Shown piece after piece: positions 49,710 through 58,992 of a stretch of DNA of 64,000 nucleotides. The position numbers were made by a program, and so were the translations under genes. Within the stretch, counting starts at the first letter, position 1; each line of letters opens with the position of its first letter. Source of the stretch: Atopobium sp. oral taxon 416 (GTDB taxonomy: Bacteria; Actinomycetota; Coriobacteriia; Coriobacteriales; Atopobiaceae); contig NZ_CP072380.1 of assembly GCF_018128285.1 (NCBI RefSeq), positions 1,798,001 to 1,862,000 on the forward strand. The letters run 5' to 3'. Below the pieces are notes generated by a model. The model was not told the origin of the DNA, searched no databases, and saw only the letters and a list, made by a program, of their open reading frames with translations.

Positions 49710-50117
49710 CCTGCAAAGGAAACCTATACACAAACGAGTTCCCAGAGTTGAAGAAGGAGGTGCATCCATGATCCCGGAGGGCACCCCAAAGGATGGGGTG
49801 TGGCATACTCACAGGAATCTATCGAAAGGGTTCTAGACTACATACGCGATGGTGCGCCAGCAAAGGACGAGCCGCCTGATTCGGTGTGTGTGGCTCTACC
49901 CTCTATGGTTGGATGTGCAGACAGACACCAAATCTTATGCCATATGATCACTCTGTCCATACAAGATACCCTCAACATATGGGATGGGAGACCCTTTAAG
50001 CTGTGCTTTGGCAAGAGGCACATGCTACACGCAAATATGGTATCGGTGAAACTACCATATATGGTTGAAGAAAACGATATCTGGCAGAAGAGCCGATGGA
50101 TGCCGCAGATCCTGATG
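49710..50117. other. Gap with small frames of unknown meaning
   Basis: A hairpin GCACCCC/GGGGTG at 49782-49800 may end rlmD-type transcripts but lacks a T-run. A well-placed GGAGGTG precedes ATG 49768, which opens a 22-codon frame ending at TAG 49836. The longer frame 49800-50132 (MAYSQESIERVLDYIRDG) has no homologue I recognise and is probably chance or an IS scrap. Confidence 0.35.
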
Positions 50118-50841
50118 CTAGGGAAACGCTGATTACTGCCCTATGATGTGCCAGAGGGGACCGACCACACGGTCTTTCTAGGCCGGAATGTAGGAAAAGC
50201 AGGAAAGGATGCTCATCCAGCACGTGCAGGAGCCGCTATCCTTACATCCATCCTGCCCCATGCACCGCAAGAAGGCTCCAAGACGGATCAAGCGACGCTG
50301 GGAGCTGGGAGGTGCAGCCTGCCGGCAAAAGATGCACATGGATAAGGTTTGCAAGGGCGAGAGAGACTCGAGTATACAGGAGATCTTCTCTATCCCCCTG
50401 TAGCGCTTCCTTAAGGGGTCGAAGCGGCGCTTCACGATAAGGAAGGGATGCTCTACCTTTGAGTGGCCAGATGCCTTCCTGGACTCGATGCTTTTTTCGG
50501 CTGAAAGCGCACAGGCAAGGCCTTCTCTAGTCGAAGGCTTCCTTGCAACGCTTTAGCGCACAGATGAGAGGCGTGGGTCTTTATGCGTCCTTAAGGGCGC
50601 TTCGCTATACCTATATAGCCTAAAGTCTGCGCAGCAGAACCTGTCATCTTCCCTTACGAGTGCATGTGCCTGGGATATGTCGGATACATTCTAGGCGATC
50701 GTCTCCACACCATGCACAAGGCCACCTCCGCCGTCCACGCCGATATGCGCCTTGTATCCGATACGCCAGGCTCCCCCTCGTATTATTAAGTGGTAGCTTT
50801 CCTTTACCTGTTCCTGGTAAACGGCTACATTGTCATCAGAT

Positions 50842-50901
50842 GCTGTGGAGTGGTCTTGCTCCCCTACCGCTCGACGGTTTTAGAGGGGCTCCAGCCACAG
50901 C
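50842..50901 (+). ncRNA. Candidate bridge RNA segment of the IS110 element
   Basis: In the left non-coding end, GCTGTGG (50842-50848) pairs with CCACAGC (50895-50901), and inside it CCCCT (50861-50865) pairs with AGGGG (50884-50888), leaving an internal loop. IS110-group elements are known to encode a bridge RNA upstream of the recombinase, with loops that pair with target and donor. This fold and position fit; the exact RNA ends are not known. Confidence 0.45.
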
Positions 50902-51029
50902 CTCTTTACTGCATTGTTGATCAGTTAGATACCGCATGACGGTTTATGTAGAACGAGGATACGATTGGCAGAGAGCCCTGTGGTCTGACGACAGCATCAG
51001 AACAATCAACCGCTTCTTTGATCTTAAAG

Positions 51030-52202
51030 ATGATCTACGTTGGAATCGATGTCGCCAAGGACAAGCACGACTGCTGCATTCTTGGTCCGGACGCTGAAGA
51101 ACTGTTCCCGGTCTTTACCATCCGGAACAATCGTGAAGGCTATGATGAGCTGTTCAGAAGAATCGAGACGGCCTCAAAAGACCTGTCCCAGATAAAAGTA
51201 GGGCTCGAGGCTACCGGCTACTATTCCTACAACATCTTGGGCTCGCTTCTTGATCGAGGCTACCATACCTTTGTAATCAACCCACTTCACACAAATCTTT
51301 ACAGAAAAGGTCAGCGCCTTAGAAAGACGAAAACGGATAAAGTCGATGCCCGCTCCATTGCCGAAATGCTTGTGACTGATAAGACCCTCAGGCCCTACAC
51401 GGATACATCTTACCCCAGCGAAGAGCTGAAGTCATTGACCAGATACCGCTTTGATCTCATCCAGAGGAGAGCGACGCTGAAGACATCCATCACCAGGCTG
51501 GTGAACATCGTATTCCCCAAACTGGAAGGCCTCGTCCCAACGCTTCACATGAACACCGTCTAGCGCCTGCTTGAAGAAATGCCCGGTGCGTCATGTGTTG
51601 CCAATGCCAACCTCACACATCTGAAGTCCCTGCTCTGTGATGCCTCCCGTGGCCGGTATGGCCGAGAGAAGGCGATCGAGATCCGGAATGCGGCCAGATC
51701 CTCTGTCGGATCAGAGATGTCTGTAAGATCCATAGAACTCAAGCAGACGATCCGCCAGATCGATGCCCTGACTGCCGACATCGAAAAAGTAGAAGCTTCC
51801 ATTCGAAAGATTATGGACAAGAGCAGCTCTTCGATCATGACGATTCCCGGCATCAACTACCGGATGGGAGCCATGATCCTGGCCAAGATTGGCGATTTCA
51901 ACCGCTTTGACAATGCGGACCAGATCCTTGCCTATGCAGGCATGTCGCCATCTACCTACCAGTCCGGGCAGTTGACATCCACCTATGCCCATATGGAGAA
52001 ACGAGGCTCCAAATACCTCCGCTTCGCCCTCTTCAACGCCGCTATATACGTCTCCAAGTGGGACGAGCGGTTTGGCCTGTATCTGGCTAGAAAGCGTGCT
52101 GAAGACAAGCACTTCTATGTCGCCCTGTCGCACGTGGCAAAGAAGCTAGTCAGAACCATCTACCGGATGGAGCTGACCCATAGCGAATACCAGGCAGCGT
52201 AA
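51030..52202 (+). pseudogene. IS110-family transposase with one nonsense codon
   Basis: One frame of 390 codons interrupted only by TAG at 51561-51563. The RuvC-like N-terminal domain keeps its DEDD acids: YVGIDVAKDKH (D7), GLEATGYY (E60), and TKTDKVDARSIA (D103, D106). After a helical middle, the Tnp20 domain holds TIPGINYRMGAMILAKIGDF and YAGMSPSTYQSG, where the catalytic serine lies. The stop falls at LHMNTV*RLLEE, where relatives have a sense codon such as Tyr. ATG 51030 is preferred over a TTG four codons earlier. Apart from the stop it looks recently active. Confidence 0.88.
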
Positions 52203-53064
52203 ATCTTACAACCCATAGCCTTTTCTTAGAGCCCTATTCCTGAGACTCTGTTCGTCATGCAGTTTTCAAGGTACTGATCTATCTAAAACACGTCTCCGTG
52301 TTTTATTCGAAAAATCGTAATTTCATGATTGACTTTTAATAGTTAGTCTTTCTTGGACTGGTGCGCTTTAAGGGTTACGCGCATGGTCTTGGTTCTTTGT
52401 TAAGCTTTAAGGCCCAGGTGAAGGTCACATCCACCATGGAGCCGCCTCGCCCCGTGATCCCTGCCTTTTCGAGCTCTAAGTTCAGGTCGTGAAGCATAGC
52501 TTTGCCGAACTCCTTTCGCTTTAAGGCTATGGCGCATCTTCGCAAGTGTCGTAGCATCTGGCACCTGCGCCTGCATGAGGTCTATGTGCACAGAAGCGCT
52601 ACCAGGAGTGGCAATCCAGGATAGCATCCTTAGGTTCCCTCGTCTTAAGAGAGCAAACATTACCTAAAGCAGGATACATCCTAAAGCATCGTCTTTGCAG
52701 CGCGCACATGCCTGACAAGAGCCTGTCAGTGGTAGCTGGTATCTACCAGTGCAATCCAGCTGTCCCACACAACGATTGTATCCATCCGCTCCAGGAATGC
52801 CTCTCGCCGGGTCTTTCTCCTAAGACCTTAGGATTTAAGGTCCTAAAAGCTCATCTATCTGTCCATATCTGTCTTTTGGATATGCTGGAATACGTTGCTG
52901 TAATTATAACATATCCGCAGGCAGATAGGCATCTATGTGGGTATGGGCACTGCGTGGTTCGAGACATTTTAAGCCGATGGCATACAGCGTGTGGCCCCAG
53001 CTACCTCATCGAGCCGAATTAATCATCGTCTCCCTAGATTGTTAGATCTGCAAGTTAGCTAACA

Positions 53065-53104
53065 ATTGACATTCTCGTAAACTGAAGTTTACGAGAATGT
53101 CAAT
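53065..53104. repeat. 40-bp nearly perfect palindrome
   Basis: ATTGACATTCTCGTAAACT (53065-53083), two bases GA, then its exact complement AGTTTACGAGAATGTCAAT (53086-53104). Just to its left is another palindrome, GTTAGCTAAC (53054-53063). It lies between the end of the IS5 relic and the stop of the transketolase C-half gene. There is no T-run on either side. Confidence 0.9.
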
Positions 53105-53171
53105 ATCTCATATAGAGAGGACGGGGTTAATTCCTTGCAGATACATTTTACAGATGTAAGAGCAGTTAAGT

Positions 53172-54110
53172 CTATTTTGCGAACTGTTTGATTGAGGCTG
53201 CAATGCCCTCACCGTCGAGCTGGTATTTGTGCAAGAGCTCTACAGCAGGGCCGGATTCACCAAAGGTGTCTTGCATGCCGAGCTTCTTAACCGGTGTGGG
53301 CATAGTCTCAGAGAGTACGTCACACACAGCAGAACCCAGACCACCGATTACAGAGTGCTCCTCGACCGTGACGACATGCCCCGTCTTCTTAGCAGAGGCA
53401 AGAAGAGTATCCTTATCCAGTGGTTTGGTGGTTGCCATGTTGATAACCTCACAGCTGATTCCTTCATTCTCAAGCTGTTTGGCTGCTTGCAAAGCGGAGG
53501 TAACCATCAAACCGGTAGCTACGACAGTAATGTCGGTGCCTTGTTTCTCTACTGTGGCTTTACCAATCTGGAAATGGTAGTCATCACTGTGGACGGCAGG
53601 GACTGCCAAACGGCCAAGCCTTAAATAGACTGGGCCTTCTGCGTTGTAAGCGGCCTCTACTGCCTGCTTAGTCTCTCTGTCATCCGAGGGGCAAATCACA
53701 GTCATACCCGGGATCACACGCATAAGGGCAATGTCCTCGTTGCACTGATGGGATGCTCCGTCCTCCCCGACCGAGATGCCCGCGTGGGTGGCGCCGATCA
53801 CTACGTGCAGATGGGGATAGCCGATCGAGTTTCTTATCTGATCAAAGGCTCTTCCTGCTGCAAACATAGCAAAGGAGCTTGCAAAGACCTTGTGCCCGGT
53901 AGTTGCGATACCGGCGGCAACACCCATAAGGTTTTGTTCTGCGACGCCCACATCTAAGAAGCGCTCGGGGAACTCCGCCTTGAACAGGCCAGTCTTGGTG
54001 GCAGAGGCTAGGTCTGCATCCATAACTATAAAGTCATCGTGTTTGTGTCCCAGCTCCACCAGTGCCTCGCCGTAGCTTTGACGGGTGGCTTTCTCCAATG
54101 TTTCTGCCAT
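53172..54110 (-). CDS. Transketolase, C-terminal subunit
   Basis: 312 residues: the pyrimidine-binding and C-terminal domains of a transketolase made as two chains. FASSFAMFAAGRAFDQIRN (near 80) and ISVGEDGASHQCNEDIALM (near 115, with the catalytic His and the donor-site residues) are characteristic. Five bases after the N-terminal subunit gene, as usual for split transketolases. Transfers two-carbon units between pentose and hexose phosphates with thiamine diphosphate. Confidence 0.93.
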   Translation of the reverse strand: MAETLEKATRQSYGEALVELGHKHDDFIVMDADLASATKTGLFKAEFPERFLDVGVAEQNLMGVAAGIATTGHKVFASSFAMFAAGRAFDQIRNSIGYPHLHVVIGATHAGISVGEDGASHQCNEDIALMRVIPGMTVICPSDDRETKQAVEAAYNAEGPVYLRLGRLAVPAVHSDDYHFQIGKATVEKQGTDITVVATGLMVTSALQAAKQLENEGISCEVINMATTKPLDKDTLLASAKKTGHVVTVEEHSVIGGLGSAVCDVLSETMPTPVKKLGMQDTFGESGPAVELLHKYQLDGEGIAASIKQFAK

Positions 54111-54115
54111 GTTCC

Positions 54116-54940
54116 TTAAGCCTCCTTTTCAAGCTCAGCCATGGCCTGTGCATACTGCTCATCGTTTGGAGCCTTGCCATGCCAGCCTACTTTGTTCTCC
54201 ATAAACGAGACACCTTTACCTTTGATCGTGTGGGCCACGATGCAGGTAGGAGCTCCCTTTGTAGCTCTGGCTTCCTTGAAGGCGGCTCTCAGCTGATCGA
54301 AGTCATTACCGTTGGTTACTTCCACTACATGGAAGTTGAAGGCTTTGAACTTGTCAGTGATAGGTTGTGCGGAGTTCACCTCACCGATCGTACCGTCAAT
54401 CTGCAGGTTGTTGTTGTCCACAATCACGCAGAGGTTGTCAAGCTTGTGGTTGCCGGCAAGCATTGCTGCCTCCCAGACTTCACCTTCCTCAAGCTCACCG
54501 TCACCCAACAATACATAGACTCTGTAGGTATCTCCCCAGTGTTTGGCGGCATATGCCATACCCACTGCGGCAGAAATACCTTGTCCTAAGGAACCTGTGG
54601 ATATATCCACACCCGGGGTCTCGCTCATATTGGGGTGACCTTGCAGGAAAGAGCCGGTGTGTCTTAAGGTTGTAAGCTCTGACTTATCAAAGTAGCCACG
54701 CTCTGCCAACGCCGCATACAGTCCCGGCGCGCAGTGTCCCTTTGAGAGCACGAAGCGATCACGATCCGGCTTGCGTGGGTTTTTAGGATCGATGTTTTGG
54801 AGTTCTTCGAAATACAGGAAGGCAAAGATATCAGCGGCTGAAAGCGAGCCACCGGGGTGCCCGGACTTGGCTGCGTGGGTGCCTTCAATGATGCCCTCAC
54901 GGATATCGCATGCTACCTTTCTTAACTCAGTATCTTCCAT
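54116..54940 (-). CDS. Transketolase, N-terminal subunit
   Basis: 274 residues from the ATG at 54940 (AAAGGA upstream). The thiamine diphosphate-binding region GDGELEEGEVWEAAMLAGN ... NNN is complete (near 145-180), and TAKSGHPGG-type HAAKSGHPGGSLSAADIF marks the substrate side. Paired with the C-terminal subunit just downstream. Together with the aldolase and PTS genes it feeds an imported sugar into the non-oxidative pentose phosphate pathway. Confidence 0.93.
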   Translation of the reverse strand: MEDTELRKVACDIREGIIEGTHAAKSGHPGGSLSAADIFAFLYFEELQNIDPKNPRKPDRDRFVLSKGHCAPGLYAALAERGYFDKSELTTLRHTGSFLQGHPNMSETPGVDISTGSLGQGISAAVGMAYAAKHWGDTYRVYVLLGDGELEEGEVWEAAMLAGNHKLDNLCVIVDNNNLQIDGTIGEVNSAQPITDKFKAFNFHVVEVTNGNDFDQLRAAFKEARATKGAPTCIVAHTIKGKGVSFMENKVGWHGKAPNDEQYAQAMAELEKEA

Positions 54941-55031
54941 AGCTGTCCTTTCAGGAAAGGGATTTTTGAGATAGAAAGGGGCATGCAGCAGGTAATATAC
55001 ATTGTCCTGGCACATGCCCCTAAAGGGGGAC

Positions 55032-55718
55032 TTACTTAGTGTTGCCCGTGACCTTTGCCCAGTCAGCTGCGAAAAGCTTAAGGCCACGCTCGGTCAGCGG
55101 ATGATACACACAGTTCTTTAGTGCCTTGAAAGGAACCGTTGCGATGTCTGCACCTATGAGTGCTGCCTGCGTTACGTGGTACGGGGTACGAACAGATGCG
55201 GTGATGATCTCAGGTCCGCCTTCCTCATCCCAGTAGCCATATTTGTAGTTGTGGACAGCCGTGATGATCTCACGCAGGTGATTTAGACCATTGTCTCCAG
55301 TATCATCGAAGCGGCCAACAAATGGTGAGATGTAACGTGCTCCTGCGCGTGCTCCAAGCAGTGCTTGTGGCACTGAGAAGACAAGAGTCATATTGACCTT
55401 GATACCCTCTTGTACCAGATAATGGGTTGCAGGAAGAGAGGCCTCAGTGATCGGGAGCTTGACCACGATGTTGTCTGCAAGTGAGGCTAAGCGCTCACCT
55501 TCCTTAATCATGCCCTCAGTGGTCTCAGCGGTGGCCTCAGCAGATACAGGCAGGCCCTTACAGATCTCGCAGATCTTCTTCATGTGGTCCTCAAAGCCTG
55601 CAAGTTTGCCGCCCGCCTTAGCGTATAGTGACGGATTGGTGGTAACACCAGCCAGACACCCCCAGCTTGCTGCCGTCTTGATCTCGTCTAAGTCTGCAGT
55701 ATCGATAAAGAACTTCAT
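55032..55718 (-). CDS. Transaldolase-like / fructose-6-phosphate aldolase (TalC/FSA)
   Basis: 228 residues from the ATG at 55718 (AAAGGA upstream). Starts MKFFIDTADLDEIKTAASWG; the Schiff-base lysine is in NIVVKLPITEASL near 88, and INMTLVFSVPQALLGARAG with SPFVGRFDD follows. The short length puts it in the FSA/TalC group, whose members act as transaldolase or as fructose-6-phosphate aldolase; sequence does not decide. Between EIIB and transketolase genes. Confidence 0.92.
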   Translation of the reverse strand: MKFFIDTADLDEIKTAASWGCLAGVTTNPSLYAKAGGKLAGFEDHMKKICEICKGLPVSAEATAETTEGMIKEGERLASLADNIVVKLPITEASLPATHYLVQEGIKVNMTLVFSVPQALLGARAGARYISPFVGRFDDTGDNGLNHLREIITAVHNYKYGYWDEEGGPEIITASVRTPYHVTQAALIGADIATVPFKALKNCVYHPLTERGLKLFAADWAKVTGNTK

Positions 55719-56092
55719 GACAATTTCCTTTCTGGTTAATTTCATAGTTGTAGTTTCATAGTTGTAGCCTCAAGCCAACCGCATCCTTTTTACGGTTCGC
55801 TCTGCTACACATATGATTGCATCAGTTTGATAGTTACAGTCGCAGTACCTGCGTACTTAGGTGCTCAGATTCATAACAACGTGGTGCTGCTTCTAAAACG
55901 TGTTGGAACTTTACACCATTTCAATGACCAAATACTTGTTGGATGGCTGAGCGGCTAAAATAGCTTTACGGTGTTGAGACACTACGCGTTATCATCTCAA
56001 GGCATACAGCAACATCTTTTTTGGTTCCGGACCCAAAAAGCAAGTGTCTAAGGAAAACCGACCCGGCATACATTGAGACAGCTCAAGGCACC
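55719..56092. other. Gap with a 14-bp tandem repeat
   Basis: The 374 bases between the EIIB stop and the aldolase start contain TTTCATAGTTGTAG twice in tandem (55740-55753, 55754-55767), close to the aldolase ribosome-binding site. No gene is seen. A separate promoter for the aldolase-transketolase part is possible but none is convincing. Confidence 0.5.
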
Positions 56093-56374
56093 TTATTTCA
56101 AACGTTCTGCAAGTTTCTCTTCAAGCTCATTCTTGTCGAGAATGTTATTCAAAATAATCTTCTTCTCATCAGGAATGTCGCTGACAAAATCTTTCAGATC
56201 GCCGCCGACAACAAACAAATCTGCAGCATTTGGGTTGATATCAGAGATGGTAGTGTGATCAACCTCGATTTCCGAATGACCAAGCTTGTTTAAGATCTCT
56301 TCGGCGTTCATACGAACTATTAAGCTTGAGCCCAACCCGGAACCACAAGCGTACATGATCTTGCGAATAGCCAT
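56093..56374 (-). CDS. PTS system EIIB component, ascorbate (UlaB) type
   Basis: 93 residues from the ATG at 56374 (GAGGAGG upstream). MYACGSGLGSSLIVRMNAEE carries the phosphorylated Cys10 in a P-loop-like site, typical of the lactose/ascorbate EIIB fold of UlaB. Different from the glucose-type EIIB fused to AroQ. Works with EIIC and EIIA of this operon. Confidence 0.92.
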   Translation of the reverse strand: MAIRKIMYACGSGLGSSLIVRMNAEEILNKLGHSEIEVDHTTISDINPNAADLFVVGGDLKDFVSDIPDEKKIILNNILDKNELEEKLAERLK

Positions 56375-56664
56375 TGTATCCTCCTCATCCCTTCTCAGCC
56401 ACATAGACCGAGAAACCGACTCTGCCTTGTTAGTGGCAGCTATAACCAAACAGTTCAGACACATCAATCACGGAACATGACAACAAGCAATCAGCACTTC
56501 GAGTAACAGTGTTTCACTGCAATCTATCTGCCGGTCTTCTTCTAAGCTGGCATCCGTATATAAAAGTCCATTCAGATGTCAGCTATGCAACGATCACTAG
56601 AAGCTGACTGTTTATGAGACAATCATTTGCAGATCTTCGTACTTGAAGTTCAAACCCTTGTAGC

Positions 56665-58137
56665 TTACGCCTCTACCACAGCCTTCTTAGGAGCGACGTA
56701 GTTGTAGATGATAGGAATCAAGTAGAGGATCACGCAGATAGCGATCAACACTCCACCCTGAGCGACATTGACAAGGTTGCCGAAGAGAATGGCGATCCAG
56801 GAGAAATCTGCATCGGAGAACGTAGTCCCAACATACCCGAGGGTGCTGAAGACAGGCATTGCGAGCATCGGTAAGAAAGTGATGAGAAGGCCGTGCGCAA
56901 ATGCGCCGACTACGCAACCCTTGATACCGCCCTCAGCATTGCCAAATACTCCAGCGGTGGCGCCACAGAAGAAATGAGGAACAACACCTGGGAGAATGAG
57001 GGCAACCGGAATAAATACATTGATTCCGTTGAGAAGGGCCAGACCAACGAGGCCGCCGACAAAGGAAGAAAGGAATCCGATGATGACTGCATTGGGAGCA
57101 TACGTAAATGCAACAGGGCAGTCCAGCGCTGGTTTTGCACCGGGAACGAGCTTGTCTGCGATACCTTTGAATGCGGGGACAATCTCACCGATGATCAGAC
57201 GAACACCGGAAAGGATGATGTAGACGCCGCCCGCAAAGCTCATGCCGGAAGTCAAAGCCCACACGATCCAGTTTGTCTGGGTTTCGGTGCCGATGTTGAG
57301 CAGCGTACCCAAATTTTTAACGGTCAGGCCATAGGGAGCAAGTAATGCAGTAGCTTCTTCGGCTGAAATGCCTGCAGGAACGATATTGAGAATACCTCTT
57401 CCGACTGCAACGGCTGTGATGATAATAAAGAAGACCATCATGGTAAGGGAGATGGATACAGTAGTATCACGCAGGAAAATAAGACGTTTCGGGAAATTAA
57501 CCTCTTCGGTGCTCTCGCGCTTAGGATCTTTTGCGAAGAGTTTGCCGATCTGACCAGCAAACCAATAACCGATGCCGCCAAAATGACCAAGTGCTACCCC
57601 ATCAGAACCAGTAACCTTACGGAAGGTAACCTGGCAGTAAGCTGGTGAAAGGACCATGATAAGCCCGAGCAAACAACCGCCGGCAATGTAGAGAGGAATA
57701 CCTTCAAGATGTCCTGCTCCGCCGAGAATTACAGCGAGCATACAGGCCATATACAGCGTGTGGTGACCAGTCAGAAAAATATATGGCATCCGTGAAAAGC
57801 GAGCAAGAATGATGTTGAACAACATGCCCAAAGCCATAATGATTGCAGCGCTGGTACCAAAGTTCTGAAGAGCGTCAGCTACAACAGCTTCATTATTTGG
57901 AACAACACCCTGCATGTTAAATGCATAGTTGAAAATCTCACCGAATGCATTTAAGGAACCGGACTGCAGGAATGCAGAACCTGCAGTCAGAACCAGGAAG
58001 CCTACGATGGTTTTGATGGTTCCCTTAACAACGTCTTCTGCTGGTTTACGTTGAAGTACTAAACCAAGCAGAGCCAACAGGCCAACCAGAATGGCTGGTG
58101 TAGACAGAATGTTGACAATAAAGTCAAGAATGGCCAT
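56665..58137 (-). CDS. PTS system EIIC component, ascorbate (UlaA) type
   Basis: 490 residues, about eleven membrane segments. VVKGTIKTIVGFLVLTAGS at the N-terminus and DCPVAFTYAPNAVIIGFLSS in the middle are signatures of the UlaA family. The family takes up L-ascorbate in enteric bacteria, and other sugars or sugar acids elsewhere. No L-ascorbate-6-phosphate lactonase or decarboxylase genes are here, so the substrate is probably not ascorbate. Confidence 0.92.
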   Translation of the reverse strand: MAILDFIVNILSTPAILVGLLALLGLVLQRKPAEDVVKGTIKTIVGFLVLTAGSAFLQSGSLNAFGEIFNYAFNMQGVVPNNEAVVADALQNFGTSAAIIMALGMLFNIILARFSRMPYIFLTGHHTLYMACMLAVILGGAGHLEGIPLYIAGGCLLGLIMVLSPAYCQVTFRKVTGSDGVALGHFGGIGYWFAGQIGKLFAKDPKRESTEEVNFPKRLIFLRDTTVSISLTMMVFFIIITAVAVGRGILNIVPAGISAEEATALLAPYGLTVKNLGTLLNIGTETQTNWIVWALTSGMSFAGGVYIILSGVRLIIGEIVPAFKGIADKLVPGAKPALDCPVAFTYAPNAVIIGFLSSFVGGLVGLALLNGINVFIPVALILPGVVPHFFCGATAGVFGNAEGGIKGCVVGAFAHGLLITFLPMLAMPVFSTLGYVGTTFSDADFSWIAILFGNLVNVAQGGVLIAICVILYLIPIIYNYVAPKKAVVEA

Positions 58138-58208
58138 TAACTCCTCCTTCTTTCTAAACCCGACCTTTTATGCTTAAAGCCATCGCAAACATACCCCCCC
58201 TGTTCGCG

Positions 58209-58673
58209 TTAGCCATCTGCACTAACAGTGAAGTTGACAAAAAAGTTGTAGACATCATCGGCAGTCTCAGCGTTTGCCACACGCCTGATGTTTTCTGCAT
58301 CCGCAAACATCATCGCTAAGATGCGCATGACATCAAGATGGGAATTGGGGTCAGTGGCTGCAAGCGTCACGAGTACGCGGACAGGATCGCCACCTTCTTT
58401 AAAAACGGTACCGTGACGTAAAACGGTTACGGCAAGTTGCTTTTTAAGGGCTCCCTGTTCCGGACGTGCATGAAGAAGTGCCAAATCAGGTACCAGTACG
58501 AAGTAAGGCCCAAGCTCAAGTGCATTGTTGATGATGCCGTCTATATATGCAGGCGTCACGTATCCCCCGTCCACCAGCGGCTGCGCAGCAATATGTACTG
58601 CCTCTTTCCAGTCCTTGCATGAGTCAACAATCTGAACATTCTCTCGTTTGAGCATTTCCTTCATTGCTTCCAT
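58209..58673 (-). CDS. PTS system EIIA component (fructose/mannitol-ascorbate type)
   Basis: 154 residues. The phosphorylated His68 lies in DLALLHARPE, and YVTPAYIDGII and SHLDVMRILAMMF are standard in the EIIA-2 (UlaC/MtlA) domain. First gene of the operon, so it is nearest the divergent regulator at 58993. Confidence 0.92.
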   Translation of the reverse strand: MEAMKEMLKRENVQIVDSCKDWKEAVHIAAQPLVDGGYVTPAYIDGIINNALELGPYFVLVPDLALLHARPEQGALKKQLAVTVLRHGTVFKEGGDPVRVLVTLAATDPNSHLDVMRILAMMFADAENIRRVANAETADDVYNFFVNFTVSADG

Positions 58674-58776
58674 TGAATTCTCCTTTATGTGTATGAATTG
58701 TGGAGCAATACTTCTTTAATTGATAACAAACAAGAACAAGCAGGATCTCTTTTCTGTTTCTCCTTCGAATGACTTT

Positions 58777-58806
58777 ATATTATTCCATATTATTCCAGTT
58801 CTTTCC
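58777..58806. promoter_or_regulatory. Direct repeats in the divergent control region
   Basis: ATATTATTCC occurs twice in a row (58777-58786, 58787-58796) and a weaker third copy AGTTCTTTCC follows. Some 30 bases on, ATTTTCCCCAT and ATGGGAAAAT (58826-58875) form a spaced inverted repeat. All lie in the 319-base gap between the PTS operon and the DeoR-type gene, so they are likely operator sites. Confidence 0.4.
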
Positions 58807-58992
58807 AGATTTATTTTTTATTTTCCCCATATTTATTGTTCCTGGTAGAAATGATCCCTAAAAATGGGAAAATTCTATTACATGAGAAATACGAATGCGA
58901 GCGACGTGATGCAGGGACTAAAGACTCTGCCTAAGTTACGCAAGCAATAAACCTAAACATGGAATCAATGTTGCAAGGAGGTAGGACAGAAC

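Larger units (their letters stand above)
50775..52347 (+). mobile_element. IS110-family element inserted in the IS5 relic
   Basis: Boundaries (within about 10 bases) come from comparing the interrupted IS5 copy with the uninterrupted one: left homology stops after ATACGCCA (50768) plus a few bases, right homology resumes at CTTTCTTGGACTGG (52348). The element is about 1.57 kb, with a 255-base left non-coding end, the transposase, and a 145-base right end. No terminal inverted repeats, as expected for IS110. Confidence 0.8.
50118..53037 (-). mobile_element. IS5-family relic, copy 1, interrupted by IS110 element
   Basis: Outer ends match the inverted repeats of the copy at 60324-61554: CTAGGGAAACGCTGATTACT at 50118 and its complement ATTAATCATCGTCTCCCTAG at 53018-53037. 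The transposase lies on the minus strand: its first half is at about 52660-52350 (MFALLRRGNLRMLSWIATPG; DATTLAKMRHSL; MLHDLNLELEKAGITGRGGS), its second half at 50770-50210. The gap between the two halves is an inserted IS110 element. Stops and frameshifts make it inactive even apart from that. Confidence 0.8.

Noticed and set aside
49800-50132. 110-codon frame as a real gene
   Set aside because: No recognisable domain, no good ribosome-binding site, and it runs into the end of the IS5 relic.
53065-53104. Palindrome as an ordinary intrinsic terminator of the transketolase operon
   Set aside because: No run of T follows on the minus strand; kept as an unexplained palindrome instead.
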